A stretch of 64,000 nucleotides of DNA from DASYPQ01 sp046155895. Its GTDB lineage: Bacteria > Planctomycetota > UBA1135 > GCA-002686595. Positions 24,748-33,648 of the stretch are shown one piece after another; positions within the stretch are counted from its first letter, which is position 1; every line of letters starts with the position of its first letter. The notes below the pieces were generated by a model. That model was not told where the DNA came from and searched no databases. It was given only the letters and a program-made list of their open reading frames with translations. A program made the translations under genes and the position numbers. The DNA lies in NCBI GenBank assembly GCA_046155895.1, contig JBJXFB010000178.1, forward strand, positions 1-64,000, written 5' to 3'.

Positions 24748-26297
24748 GGAAGGAGCTCGTCGTCTGCCTCGGCCTCGCGGCGCTGACCTTGCTCGCCTAC
24801 GGGCGCGTCGCGGGTAACGAGTTCATCCAGCTGGACGACAACGAGTACGTCACGCAGAACCTCCACGTGCAGGCCGGCCTGACCTCGGACGGCCTGGTGT
24901 GGGCCTTCACGACAGGGCACTCGGCCAACTGGCATCCGCTGACGTGGCTCTCGCACATGCTCGACTGCGAGCTCTTCGGGCTGAACCCGGCGGGGCATCA
25001 CCTGACGAGCCTCGCCCTGCACGTCGCGAGCACGGTCCTCCTCTTCCGGCTCTTTCACCGCACGACGGCCGCCCTCGGAGCGAGCGCCTTCGTCGCCGCG
25101 GTCTTCGCCGTGCATCCATTGCACGTGGAGTCGGTGGCCTGGATCGCCGAGCGCAAGGACGTCTTGAGCGCGCTGTTCTGGATCCTGACGAGCCTCGCGT
25201 ACGTGTCGTGGACGACGAAGAGGGGAGCAGGGCGCTACGTGCTCGTCGTCGCGCTCTACGCGCTCGGCCTGCTGGCCAAGCCGATGCTCGTGACCCTGCC
25301 CTTCGTGCTCCTGCTCATGGACCGGTGGCCGCTCGGCCGCCGTCCCATGTTCGTGGAGAAGATCCCGCTCTTCGTGCTCGCCGCGGCGAGCGCGACCATC
25401 ACGTTCCTCGTGCAGCGCGCGGCCGGCGCCATGTCGCTGGGCGACTGGCTCCCTCTCGGAGCGAGAGTGCAGAACGCGCTGGTCTCGTACGCGGCCTACC
25501 TTCAGCAGTCCGTGGTCCCTGGCGGTCTCGCGGTGTTCTACCCGCACGCCGCCGAGGCCTATCCGGTCTGGCAAGTCGGGGGCGCCCTCCTGCTGATCGC
25601 CGGACTCACGGTCCTGGCGCTCTTCGCGGCGAAGCGCCAGCCGTGGCTCGCCGTCGGTTGGCTGTGGTTCCTCGGGACCCTGGTGCCGGTGATCGGCCTC
25701 GTCCAGGTCGGCTCGCAGGCCCGCGCCGACCGCTACATGTACCTGCCCATGATCGGCTTGTCCGTCGCCGTCGCGTTCAGCGTTGCGCGATCCAAGTGGC
25801 TCCTCGCGGGAGCGGTCGCCGCCGTCGGAGCGTGGACGGTCCTCACGTGGAAGCAAGTCGGACACTGGCGGAACGACACGACGCTCTTCACGCACGTCGC
25901 GGAGGTCATGCCCGGGAACCATCTCGCGCACGGGATCCTCGGCATCGTGCACATGCAGCACGGCCGCCTCCCCGAGGCCATGGCCGAGCTGCGCGAGTCG
26001 ATCCGGCTGCGCGAGAGCTACGCGCAGGGCCACAGCAACCTAGGCATGGCGCTCGAGCTGGCCGGCCGCGAGGACGAGGCCCTTGCCGAATACCGCGCCG
26101 CCCTGCGCTGGATGCCGGCGCTCGCGGAAGCGCACTACAACCTGGCGACTCTGTTGCACCGGCGAGGCCAGACGGGACCGGCGATCGAGCACTACGAGCG
26201 CGCGCTGGCGATCCGCCCGGAGTTCCCCGAAGCTCGCAACAACCTGCGCCTGCTACGGATCGGCGAGGGCGACTCGCCCGTCAAGGACCCCAGGTGA
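24744..26297 (+). CDS. TMTC-like polytopic membrane protein with C-terminal TPRs
   Basis: This 517-aa protein has about ten transmembrane helices followed by TPRs. The N-terminal part has the pattern of TMTC/O-mannosyltransferase-like proteins: FIQLDDNEYVTQNLHVQ, NWHPLTWLSHMLDCELFGLN, VHPLHVESVAWIAERKDVLS and ADRYMYLPMIGL. The acidic DD pair in the first external loop is the usual catalytic feature of GT-C glycosyltransferases. About three TPRs lie at about 385-505 (AHGILGIVHMQHGRLPEAM, GHSNLGMALELAGREDEAL, AHYNLATLLHRRGQTGPAI). Polyprenyl-linked sugar transfer to exported proteins is the family inference. It is coupled to aroA by a GTGA overlap, and its 3' end overlaps the convergent FG-GAP gene by 17 nt. 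Confidence 0.8.
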   Translation: MRKELVVCLGLAALTLLAYGRVAGNEFIQLDDNEYVTQNLHVQAGLTSDGLVWAFTTGHSANWHPLTWLSHMLDCELFGLNPAGHHLTSLALHVASTVLLFRLFHRTTAALGASAFVAAVFAVHPLHVESVAWIAERKDVLSALFWILTSLAYVSWTTKRGAGRYVLVVALYALGLLAKPMLVTLPFVLLLMDRWPLGRRPMFVEKIPLFVLAAASATITFLVQRAAGAMSLGDWLPLGARVQNALVSYAAYLQQSVVPGGLAVFYPHAAEAYPVWQVGGALLLIAGLTVLALFAAKRQPWLAVGWLWFLGTLVPVIGLVQVGSQARADRYMYLPMIGLSVAVAFSVARSKWLLAGAVAAVGAWTVLTWKQVGHWRNDTTLFTHVAEVMPGNHLAHGILGIVHMQHGRLPEAMAELRESIRLRESYAQGHSNLGMALELAGREDEALAEYRAALRWMPALAEAHYNLATLLHRRGQTGPAIEHYERALAIRPEFPEARNNLRLLRIGEGDSPVKDPR

Positions 26298-28854
26298 TCG
26301 ATCCGCCGTTCGTGAGGTTCGTGTTGCTCAACACGTTGCCGCAGGGCGCGGTCGCCGCCGAGTCGCGGTAGACGTTGAAGTAGTGCCGCGTCTCGCCGGC
26401 CGTGATCCCCACGCCGAGCGTGGTCGAGCGTGCCGACACGCTGGCGTCGCCCATGCCCGGCTTCGAGAGAGCTCCGGCCGTCGTGTTGCCCGAGTAGAGT
26501 CGCTTCAGGTTGGTGTTGATGCAGCGCACGCCCGCGTTGCTGACCACGCCGAGGTTCAGGACACCCGACGCCGTGAAGAAGATATTGAGGATCCCGATCG
26601 GGGGCGCCGTGCGGTGGTTGGTCGTCGCGAGCACGACCGTGTCGGCTCCCAGGGACGCGTTTCCGCTGGCGCCAAGAACAGCTCCGCTCGTCGCCGTCGC
26701 TCCGAAGTTGGCGCAGCCCCCCGAGGGATTTGCAGGCTGGCCGCAGGGGCAGACGTGGACGCCGTCGATCCCGGGGTGACAGAAAGTGGAGAAGAGGGGA
26801 GCGTCCAGGCCGAAGACGTACGCCGCGCCGGACGCGGACGCCGCGTTGCTGCTCTGATCTCCGTTCACTCCCGTGGCGTTGCTGTCCTCTCCTGGAGCGC
26901 TGGCGAGCAGCGTGCTGCCGGCGACCGAGATCGAATGGCCGAAGGTGTCGAACGAATTGCTGTTCGTCGACTTGATGTACGCGAGCTGGCTCCAGGTGGT
27001 CCCGCTGCGCTCGAAGACGACCACCGCGCCGGAATCCTGCCGAGTGTTGTCGTTGGGGTTGCCGTTCACACCGATCGCGTTGCTGTCCTCTTTCGGTGCA
27101 CCCACGGCAGCCCGCTCCCCGGACACGGAGACCTCCCAACCGAACATGTCGCCGGTCCCCACGCTCGGTCCCTTCAGGTAGGCCTGCTGGCTCCAAGTGG
27201 TCCCGCTGCGCGTGAACACGTAGGCTGCGCCCGAGTTGGAAGCGGCGTTGCCGCTCTGGTTGCCGTCGACGCCCGTGGCGTCGCTGTCCTCCTGGTTGGC
27301 GCCGACGAGAACCGTGTCGCCGGAAACCGAGACCGAGTAGCCGAACTGGTCGTCCGTCTGGGTGTTCGAGGCTTTCAGGTAGGCCTGCTGGCTCCAGGTC
27401 GTCCCGCTGCGCGTGAACACGTAGGCCGCGCCCGAGTTGGAGGCGGCACGGCTGGTCTCGTCGCCGTTGACACCCGTGGCATCGCTGTCCTCCTTGGGGG
27501 CGCCTACGACGATCGTGTCACCCGAGATCGAGACCGAGTAGCCGAACCAGTCGGAGTCCCCGTTCGCGGCGGTCAACAGGGCTTCTTGGCTCCAGGTCGT
27601 CCCGCTGCGCCTGAACACGTAGGCCGCGCCCGCGATGGGCCACCCCGCGGTGAAGGCTCCCACGACGATCGTGTCGCCGTCGATCGCGACCGCGGAGCCG
27701 AACCGGAAGCCGAAACCGGGGTTCGAAGCCTTCAGATAGGTCGTTTGGCTCCAAGTCGTTCCGAAGAGACGGAACACGTAGGCTGCGCCAGCGTCGGTGG
27801 CGATCTCGTCGAACTGGTTGCCGTTCACCCCGGAGCTGCTGCTGTCTTCGAAGGATGCCCCGACGACCGCATACCACCCGGAGATCGCGACACATTCTCC
27901 GAAGTGGTCGCCCGCCTGGGCGTTCGAGGCCACCAGGTGGCCCTGCTGGCTCCAGCTGCTTCCGTTGCGGGCGAACACGTAGGCCGAGCCGACGTGGACC
28001 ACGCCCGGGCTGGTGCCGTCCCACCCGTCCGCGCCGACGATGGCGGAGTCCCCCGAGGCGCTGATCGACTCGCCGAACCGGTCGTCGGCTTCGGTGTCCG
28101 AAGCCTTCAGGTAGGCCTGCTGAACGACGGGATCGATCGTCAGCGGGTAGAGGGCATCCTGGTCGTCGACCGAGAGATGAAGTCCGCCGGGAACCGCCCG
28201 CCAGCGCGCCTCGAGGGCCCGACCGACCGAATCGAAGACCGTCAGCCCCGAGTACGTCAGCACGGCGCCACCGCACTCATCGTCGAAGCGGACGTCGCGG
28301 CCGTTCCCCGAGATCCCCGGGAGGAGGCCGCCGCGGATCGAGAGTTCGATCGAGAACGGACCTTCGGCCTCGGCGGACCGCGCGAGCACCGTGAAGCCGT
28401 GCTCCAGGCCGCGACGGTCGTTCACGTACCACTCGGCGAGCCGATCGTCCCATTCGTAGGTGATGCGCCCGCCGTCGGCCGTGCTGCGGCGGGGCTCCCG
28501 GACCTCGATCCGATCGCCGTCCCACCCATAGCGAACGAGCTCGAGACCGAAGCTCCAGCCTCGAGAATCGGGCGTGGCTTCGAAGCCGCGGCCGTCGAAG
28601 ATCGTCGTCCAACGTTGTCCCGGGTTGTGCGCCTCGTAGCCGCACCCGACGGCAGACGCCGCGTGCCTTTCCTGATCGTAGGCCTCGCGAATCCGGGCCC
28701 AGTCGCCGGAGCCCTTGTCCTGCGCGGCCGTGACGGATGTCAGGAGGACGGCGACGAAGACCTTGAGCGAAGTGGGTGAACCCGTGCCGGCGATCGATCG
28801 GTCGACGAGACGGACGAGCCGGTTCGAAGGCTGCGGCGGAGGGAGGGAAGGCAT
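26281..28854 (-). CDS. Secreted FG-GAP repeat protein with YxxYRD-type C-terminal domain
   Basis: This 857-aa exported protein has a hydrophobic signal segment at about 30-45 after an unusually long N-region. Residues 60-250 form an unrecognised beta-rich head. Seven FG-GAP_2-type propeller repeats follow at about 255-665, each with FG..V.(I/V)(S/D)G and (I/V)VGA(P/S).ED, for example DQFGYSVSVSGDTVLVGA and DWFGYSVSISGDTIVVGA. Many carry the acidic, calcium-binding-like DSDATGVNGD stretch. The tail from about 690 is the domain shared with the proteins at 8.7-12.5 kb: CPCGQPANPSGGCANFGA, NAGVRCI...NLKRLY, KPGMGDASV, RHYFNVYRD, TNLTNGG. AGGAG precedes the ATG. It overlaps the TMTC-like gene at its 3' end. 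Confidence 0.85.
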   Translation of the reverse strand: MPSLPPPQPSNRLVRLVDRSIAGTGSPTSLKVFVAVLLTSVTAAQDKGSGDWARIREAYDQERHAASAVGCGYEAHNPGQRWTTIFDGRGFEATPDSRGWSFGLELVRYGWDGDRIEVREPRRSTADGGRITYEWDDRLAEWYVNDRRGLEHGFTVLARSAEAEGPFSIELSIRGGLLPGISGNGRDVRFDDECGGAVLTYSGLTVFDSVGRALEARWRAVPGGLHLSVDDQDALYPLTIDPVVQQAYLKASDTEADDRFGESISASGDSAIVGADGWDGTSPGVVHVGSAYVFARNGSSWSQQGHLVASNAQAGDHFGECVAISGWYAVVGASFEDSSSSGVNGNQFDEIATDAGAAYVFRLFGTTWSQTTYLKASNPGFGFRFGSAVAIDGDTIVVGAFTAGWPIAGAAYVFRRSGTTWSQEALLTAANGDSDWFGYSVSISGDTIVVGAPKEDSDATGVNGDETSRAASNSGAAYVFTRSGTTWSQQAYLKASNTQTDDQFGYSVSVSGDTVLVGANQEDSDATGVDGNQSGNAASNSGAAYVFTRSGTTWSQQAYLKGPSVGTGDMFGWEVSVSGERAAVGAPKEDSNAIGVNGNPNDNTRQDSGAVVVFERSGTTWSQLAYIKSTNSNSFDTFGHSISVAGSTLLASAPGEDSNATGVNGDQSSNAASASGAAYVFGLDAPLFSTFCHPGIDGVHVCPCGQPANPSGGCANFGATATSGAVLGASGNASLGADTVVLATTNHRTAPPIGILNIFFTASGVLNLGVVSNAGVRCINTNLKRLYSGNTTAGALSKPGMGDASVSARSTTLGVGITAGETRHYFNVYRDSAATAPCGNVLSNTNLTNGGSITWGP

Positions 28855-29008
28855 GGCGAACTCCTGTGTCAGGTCTGGGGGTGCGCGCGATGACGCCGGG
28901 CGCTCGTTCCCGCCAGGACGCGGGGCGCCGGGTCGATCACCGCTTCCAAGGCGTCGTTCCCCGCGCGGGCGCCAGGAATTCCGACTCTTTTCGTGGCGTG
29001 CGGCCGAG

Positions 29009-29014
29009 TAAGCT
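29009..29014 (+). promoter_or_regulatory. -10-like box, leaderless spacing, galE
   Basis: TAAGCT ends exactly 6 nt before the galE ATG, which would place transcription start on the A of the start codon. No Shine-Dalgarno sequence is present. Confidence 0.4.
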
Positions 29015-29020
29015 CCTCGG

Positions 29021-30025
29021 ATGCCTTCCGGCCTCCCTTCCGGTCCCGTCCTCGTCGTCGGCGGCGCCGGCTACATCGGCAGCCACACCGTTCGCCACTT
29101 CGAGGAGCTCGGGACGATAGTCGTCGTGCTCGACAACCTCTCGACCGGCCACCGCGCCGCGGTGCGCGCGCCGCTCGCCGTCGTGGATCTCGCGGACCGG
29201 GAGGCGCTCGCGCGCGTCTTCGCGGAGCACCGTCCCGTCGCGGTCGTCCACTTCGCAGCCAAGTGCTACGTGGGCGAGTCCGTGAAGGAGCCCGCGCTCT
29301 ACTACCGCGAAAACGTCGGCAACACCTGGAACCTGCTCGAGGCGATGCGCGCGGCTTCGTGCCGCGACATCGTCTTCTCGTCCTCCTGCGCGACCTACGG
29401 CGACCCGGTCGAGATTCCGATGACGGAGAGCCACGTCCAGGTCCCGATCTCGCCCTACGGGAAGACGAAGCTGCACATGGAGCACATGCTGCAGGACTAC
29501 GCCAAGGCCTACGGCATGCGCTACGCGGCGCTGCGGTACTTCAACGCGGCCGGAGCCGCGCGCGACGGGACGCTCGGTGAGGTGCACGATCCCGAGACGC
29601 ACCTCATCCCGCTCGTCCTGCAGGCCGCTTCCGGCGCACGGCCGAAGATCCAGGTCTTCGGCGACGACTACGACACGCCCGACGGCACGTGCATCCGCGA
29701 CTACGTGCACGTCGAGGACCTGGCGCGCGCGCACGCGATGGCGCTGGCTGGTCTGCAGTCGGGCGCTGGCGAGATCGCCCTGAACCTCGGCACGGGCTCG
29801 GGCTTCTCCGTGCTCGAGGTGATCGAGACCGCGCGGCGCGTCACGAAGAAGCCGATCCGCCACGAGATCGTCGGCCGGCGCCCCGGCGACCCGCCCCGGC
29901 TCGTCAGCGGCGGATCGCGTGCCCGGGAAATGCTCGGTTGGGTCCCGCAGCGCCCGGCGATCGAGGACATCGTCGCGGACGCGTGGCGGTTCCTCTCGAA
30001 GATCCCGCCCGGCTTCCGCGACTGA
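29021..30025 (+). CDS. galE: UDP-glucose 4-epimerase
   Basis: This 334-aa extended short-chain dehydrogenase interconverts UDP-glucose and UDP-galactose. The NAD-binding Rossmann motif is VVGGAGYIGSH (about 12-22). FSSSCATYGDP carries the catalytic Ser, and the YxxxK pair is Tyr 146-Lys 150 in SPYGKTK. RYFNAAGA, GTCIRDYVHVEDLARAH and the C-terminal GRRPGDPPRLV are also typical. It stands alone and its stop directly abuts the stop of the convergent next gene with no base between. It would supply UDP-galactose for cell-surface polymers. Confidence 0.95.
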   Translation: MPSGLPSGPVLVVGGAGYIGSHTVRHFEELGTIVVVLDNLSTGHRAAVRAPLAVVDLADREALARVFAEHRPVAVVHFAAKCYVGESVKEPALYYRENVGNTWNLLEAMRAASCRDIVFSSSCATYGDPVEIPMTESHVQVPISPYGKTKLHMEHMLQDYAKAYGMRYAALRYFNAAGAARDGTLGEVHDPETHLIPLVLQAASGARPKIQVFGDDYDTPDGTCIRDYVHVEDLARAHAMALAGLQSGAGEIALNLGTGSGFSVLEVIETARRVTKKPIRHEIVGRRPGDPPRLVSGGSRAREMLGWVPQRPAIEDIVADAWRFLSKIPPGFRD

Positions 30026-31879
30026 TCAGGGCCAGACGACGAGCGTCGTCCCTCCCGGGGCGAGCGCGAGAGGCACGCGCGCGATCTCCAGGCAGCCGCG
30101 GTAGAGGGCCACCTCGCGCACGTCCTCGTCGACGGCGATCGGACCGGAGATTCCGCCGTCGAGTCGCCAGGACGAGACCGGCTTCCCGGCCGAGAGTGCG
30201 CGCAACAGATCGGGCTGGGGAGAAGAGGCCGATCCGTTGAAGGAGAACTGGCGCTGCTCGCGCAGGCGCAAGGCCAGGTTCGATCGGGAAGAGCCCGTTT
30301 CGAGCGCCAGGCGGATCGGCTGGAAGCCTTCGCGCGCGACCACGAGAAAAGCGAGCCCCTCCGGGACGCCGAGGATCTCGAACCAGCCTTCGGCGTTCGA
30401 AGCGGCGCGAAACCGACCTTGCATCGAGTGCTCCCAGCCCGATCCTCGACCGTAGGGCCTTCCCAGCCCGATGCGTGCGCCCTCGATCGGCTCCCCGCTC
30501 GCCGCGAGCACGCGCCCGGAGATCGCGGCTCCAGGATTCGCGCCCGTAGCCTCGAGCACGACGTCACGGCTGCCGGCGGGAACGGGTTCCGACCGCACGA
30601 CGACCTCGGCGCCCGACGACCGGTCTCGACCGAAGGCGAGCAGGGTGTAGGACCTGTCCAGGAGTCCCTGGAGCTCGAAAGCTCCGCTCCCGTCCGTCCG
30701 CGGATCGAGCCGGTCGCCGATCAGACCCTCGACGAAGTCCGTCGAGGCACCGCCGGGGTCCAGCGGCGTCGGATCGGCGAGCGCGACGCGCCAGCCCTTG
30801 GCCGGAGTACCGTTCGCGAGCAGCACGCGGCCCGTGATCGAGCTCGGCGCCTCGGGGAGGACGATGGTCTCCGGTGGACGTTCCGCGACGTTGCACTCGA
30901 CTCGAGAACCGTAGCCCTCGAGGATCTCGGGAGAAGACTTGCGCGCCGCGGCGACGAGGGGCGTCGAGGCGTCGTACCAGCCGCAGACGAGGCGGAACCG
31001 GCCCCGGATGTCCGAACGCGCGCGCGCACTGCCGAAAGAGACCGTCGCGCCCGACACGGCGGAGCCGTCGGCGCGCACCACGGTGCCGGTCAGGAGCGGT
31101 CCTTCCCTCGGAACCGGCGCGAGCACGATCCGCAACGGCTCGGGCGGAGGCAGGTCGAGCGTACGGTCGTCGGCGGCGTACTCGGAGAGGCGCGTCGAGA
31201 TCCTCGCGCCGGAAGTCATCGGAGCTCTCGAGACCGTGAAGGAACCGTCGTCGGAGGATGCGGCATGCCACTCGCCGTCGACTCCCCGGCCCGAGCTCTC
31301 CAGCAGCGCGTTCCGCCTCGGAGCGATCTGGATGTGCGCGCCCGCCAGAGGACGTCCCTGCGGGTCCACGACGACGCCGCTCACGTTCGCCGCGCGAGCC
31401 GCGATGACCAGGGCCGGCACGAGGGGGTCCTCGGCCGTCACCTCGCCCCGGCGCAGGGTCGTCCACTCCCGATCGACGACGTCGACGTAGCAGGGGAGCT
31501 CCGCCGCGGCGAGCTGGAAGGAGCCCGCTCCATCGCTGTCGGCGATGCTCGTGGCCAGCCGATCCTCGCCCAGGATTCCGACCTGGATCCCGGGAACCGG
31601 CGCTCCCGACGCATCGACGACGCGGCCGCGCACGCTCACGACCCGCAGAGGCGGAGCCTCGTCCTCGCTCGCGGGGACCGCGGCCCGATCGCTGCTCGGC
31701 GCTTCGATCGGGAGCTGGGCGCCTGGGGCGGACGTCTCGCGGGCGCGAGGTTCCGCGCGAGTGGAGCCCGGCGAGGAAGGCTCGCTCGACTGGTTGAGCA
31801 CGAACATCACGGCGCCGGCGAGCGCCAGCGCCACGGCGCAGGCCAGGATGCCGAGCAGGGTGGAGTGCGCCCGCGACAC
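30026..31879 (-). CDS. Membrane-anchored protein with carboxypeptidase-regulatory-like domains
   Basis: About 617 aa. One N-terminal transmembrane helix (about 8-28) is followed by a low-complexity Ser/Pro/Glu linker (about 30-75). Several carboxypeptidase-regulatory-like beta-sandwiches then follow, recognisable by recurring (V/I)(S/R)G(V/R)V(V/L)...G.P..G..(V/I): VRGRVVDASGAPVPGIQVGI, VSGVVVDPQGRPLAGAHI, LTGTVVRADGSAVSGATV, ITGRVLLANGTPAKGWRV and ISGRVLAASGEPIEGARI. No enzyme motif is visible. I take the GTG at 31879, just before the membrane segment; the frame continues upstream only as antisense to the next gene. It starts 5 nt after the PPC lipoprotein and is probably co-transcribed with it. 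Confidence 0.72.
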   Translation of the reverse strand: MSRAHSTLLGILACAVALALAGAVMFVLNQSSEPSSPGSTRAEPRARETSAPGAQLPIEAPSSDRAAVPASEDEAPPLRVVSVRGRVVDASGAPVPGIQVGILGEDRLATSIADSDGAGSFQLAAAELPCYVDVVDREWTTLRRGEVTAEDPLVPALVIAARAANVSGVVVDPQGRPLAGAHIQIAPRRNALLESSGRGVDGEWHAASSDDGSFTVSRAPMTSGARISTRLSEYAADDRTLDLPPPEPLRIVLAPVPREGPLLTGTVVRADGSAVSGATVSFGSARARSDIRGRFRLVCGWYDASTPLVAAARKSSPEILEGYGSRVECNVAERPPETIVLPEAPSSITGRVLLANGTPAKGWRVALADPTPLDPGGASTDFVEGLIGDRLDPRTDGSGAFELQGLLDRSYTLLAFGRDRSSGAEVVVRSEPVPAGSRDVVLEATGANPGAAISGRVLAASGEPIEGARIGLGRPYGRGSGWEHSMQGRFRAASNAEGWFEILGVPEGLAFLVVAREGFQPIRLALETGSSRSNLALRLREQRQFSFNGSASSPQPDLLRALSAGKPVSSWRLDGGISGPIAVDEDVREVALYRGCLEIARVPLALAPGGTTLVVWP

Positions 31880-31884
31880 GTCGA

Positions 31885-33600
31885 TCAGCGCTTCTCGATC
31901 ACGTAGGTGTGCGTCGGGCCGCCCGCGCCGAGCGCGCTCTCGAGGCGCACGTAGAACGGGCCGGCGCTCGAGGGGACGAAGGCGAGCGCGGCCGTCGGAA
32001 GCGGATCCGTCGCGCTCTCCGTGAAGATCGAGGCTGGATCCGAAGTGCTGGTGGCGAGCACCGTGCCCAGGCCGTCCGTCACCGTCACCAGGGGCGCGAG
32101 GTCGGACCCGTGGCCGGAGTACTCGAAGGCGCCGTCGCTGCCCGTCGCCGCCCGGCCGGCGTAGATCGCGAGGACCGTGAGGCGGTCCTCCGGGGCGTCG
32201 AACGGGAAGACGTCGCTGTCGCCCGGGGCGCCGATCGAGCCGGCCGCGCGCGTGGCGAGCGCGGCGTCGGCGGCCGCGATCGTGTCGTTCGGCTCGGCCT
32301 CCTGCTGCGCGCTCCGGAAGAGCGAGAGCTCGAGCCTGTAGTCCGTCAGGCCTCCCGTCGACATCGCGCGGATGTAGTGCGTCCCGTCCTCCTGGAGGAT
32401 CGCCGTGGCCGTCTGGAAGTCGAAGAACCCGCCCGTCGGCAGCGTCGTCGCGCCGTCCGGCGCGAGGACCTCGATCGCGACGAAGTCCGCGGCGTCCTGG
32501 AGATTCCAAGCGTCGAAGAGCTGGATCCTCACCATGTCCCCGGCGCTGCCGGGGAACGCGTAGAGGTCGAGCAGCGCCATGTCGAGCGAGCCGGACACGC
32601 TGCCGCCGTATGCGATCGGATCTGCCGTCGCGGTCGTGTCGTTCGGCTCGGTCTCGGGCGCCGCGGTCGCGGGGGCGCTCGAGTACGAGAGGACGTAGCT
32701 CGCGTCGCCCACGCCGCCGGCCTCGGCGACCTCGAGGAAGTAGGTCCCCGCGTCCTCGAAGGCGAACTGGATCGCCGGATCGAAGAAGAACGAGTCGTCG
32801 TCCAGGGCGAGGAGCGCGGTCCCGTTCGAATCGAAGAGCTGGAGCGCGGGGTCGAAGTAGCCGTCGTCGCCGTCGTGGACGCCGTTGCGGTAGCCCGTGA
32901 CCTCGAATCGCAGGACCCGGGGCGTGGTGATCGTGATGGCGTAGTAGTCGAGGTCCCCCTCGGCGTGGAATCCGTGCACGATCCCGGGCTGGATGTTCTG
33001 CGAAGTGTTGGGCGTGTCGTTGGCTCCCGTGGTGCCCGCGGGCTCGAACTCGAGCTGCGCCGCCGGGAGGCTCACGACGCTCGCGCGCACGGCGTAGGCA
33101 CCTCCGGGGAGCGTGTCGTCTCCCGGCTCGACGCCGACGTAGTGGGTTCCCGTGGCGGGGACTCGATACAAGGGGAAGTCGAGGTCGTGGGGCCCCCAGC
33201 TCCAGCCATCGCTCACGCTGCCGTTGGGATCGTGCTCGAGGAGCACCGTGGTCCCGTCGGGCGCGAGGAGCGTGAGGCGCGGAACGTTGACGGCGCCGTC
33301 CCACGCCGCCTGGTCGAGGCGCGTGGCGAAGAGCTCGATCTTCACGTAAGTCCCCGCAGTGAACCGGATCGAGTAGAAATCGACGTCGCCCGCCGCGGCG
33401 ACGCTCCCCGCTCCGGGCCGGCCGAGCGTGAGCGCGTTCGCCTGCGCCGGCGTGCCGTTCGGCTCGCTCTCGGCGAGGACAGCGGGATTCCCTCCGCCCC
33501 CTCCTCCGCCTCCACCGCCGCAGGCGGGCAAGCCGAGAGCGACGAGCAGGCACCCGGCGAGGATCTCGACGCGCGCGGCATCCCTGTGAACGTGAGCCAT
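31885..33600 (-). CDS. PPC-domain lipoprotein with polyglycine tract
   Basis: This 571-aa predicted lipoprotein has the lipobox GLPAC at about residues 23-27. Ten consecutive Gly residues follow the Cys as a flexible tether. Then come four to five bacterial pre-peptidase C-terminal (PPC) type beta-sandwiches, each opening with an E(S/T/A)EPN motif and containing D.D(F/V/Y)(Y/F) strands: AAAGDVDFYSIRFTAGTYVK, then EGDLDYYAI, LDLYAFPGSAGDM, SDVFPFDAPEDRL. The paralogue at 38.4-40.2 kb has the same layout. No catalytic motif is seen; surface display or ligand binding is likely. It is divergent from the metallo-hydrolase gene. Confidence 0.8.
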   Translation of the reverse strand: MAHVHRDAARVEILAGCLLVALGLPACGGGGGGGGGGNPAVLAESEPNGTPAQANALTLGRPGAGSVAAAGDVDFYSIRFTAGTYVKIELFATRLDQAAWDGAVNVPRLTLLAPDGTTVLLEHDPNGSVSDGWSWGPHDLDFPLYRVPATGTHYVGVEPGDDTLPGGAYAVRASVVSLPAAQLEFEPAGTTGANDTPNTSQNIQPGIVHGFHAEGDLDYYAITITTPRVLRFEVTGYRNGVHDGDDGYFDPALQLFDSNGTALLALDDDSFFFDPAIQFAFEDAGTYFLEVAEAGGVGDASYVLSYSSAPATAAPETEPNDTTATADPIAYGGSVSGSLDMALLDLYAFPGSAGDMVRIQLFDAWNLQDAADFVAIEVLAPDGATTLPTGGFFDFQTATAILQEDGTHYIRAMSTGGLTDYRLELSLFRSAQQEAEPNDTIAAADAALATRAAGSIGAPGDSDVFPFDAPEDRLTVLAIYAGRAATGSDGAFEYSGHGSDLAPLVTVTDGLGTVLATSTSDPASIFTESATDPLPTAALAFVPSSAGPFYVRLESALGAGGPTHTYVIEKR

Positions 33601-33648
33601 GGCCGGTATCCTCGGGCAGGTCGGGGAGAGACTCACCGACTCTCGTGG

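Noticed and set aside
31880..33553. A continuous minus-strand frame extending the carboxypeptidase-regulatory-like protein to 1175 aa
   Set aside because: The extension lies over the PPC lipoprotein in another frame and is pure Arg-rich shadow. A GTG just before the membrane helix gives a sensible start.
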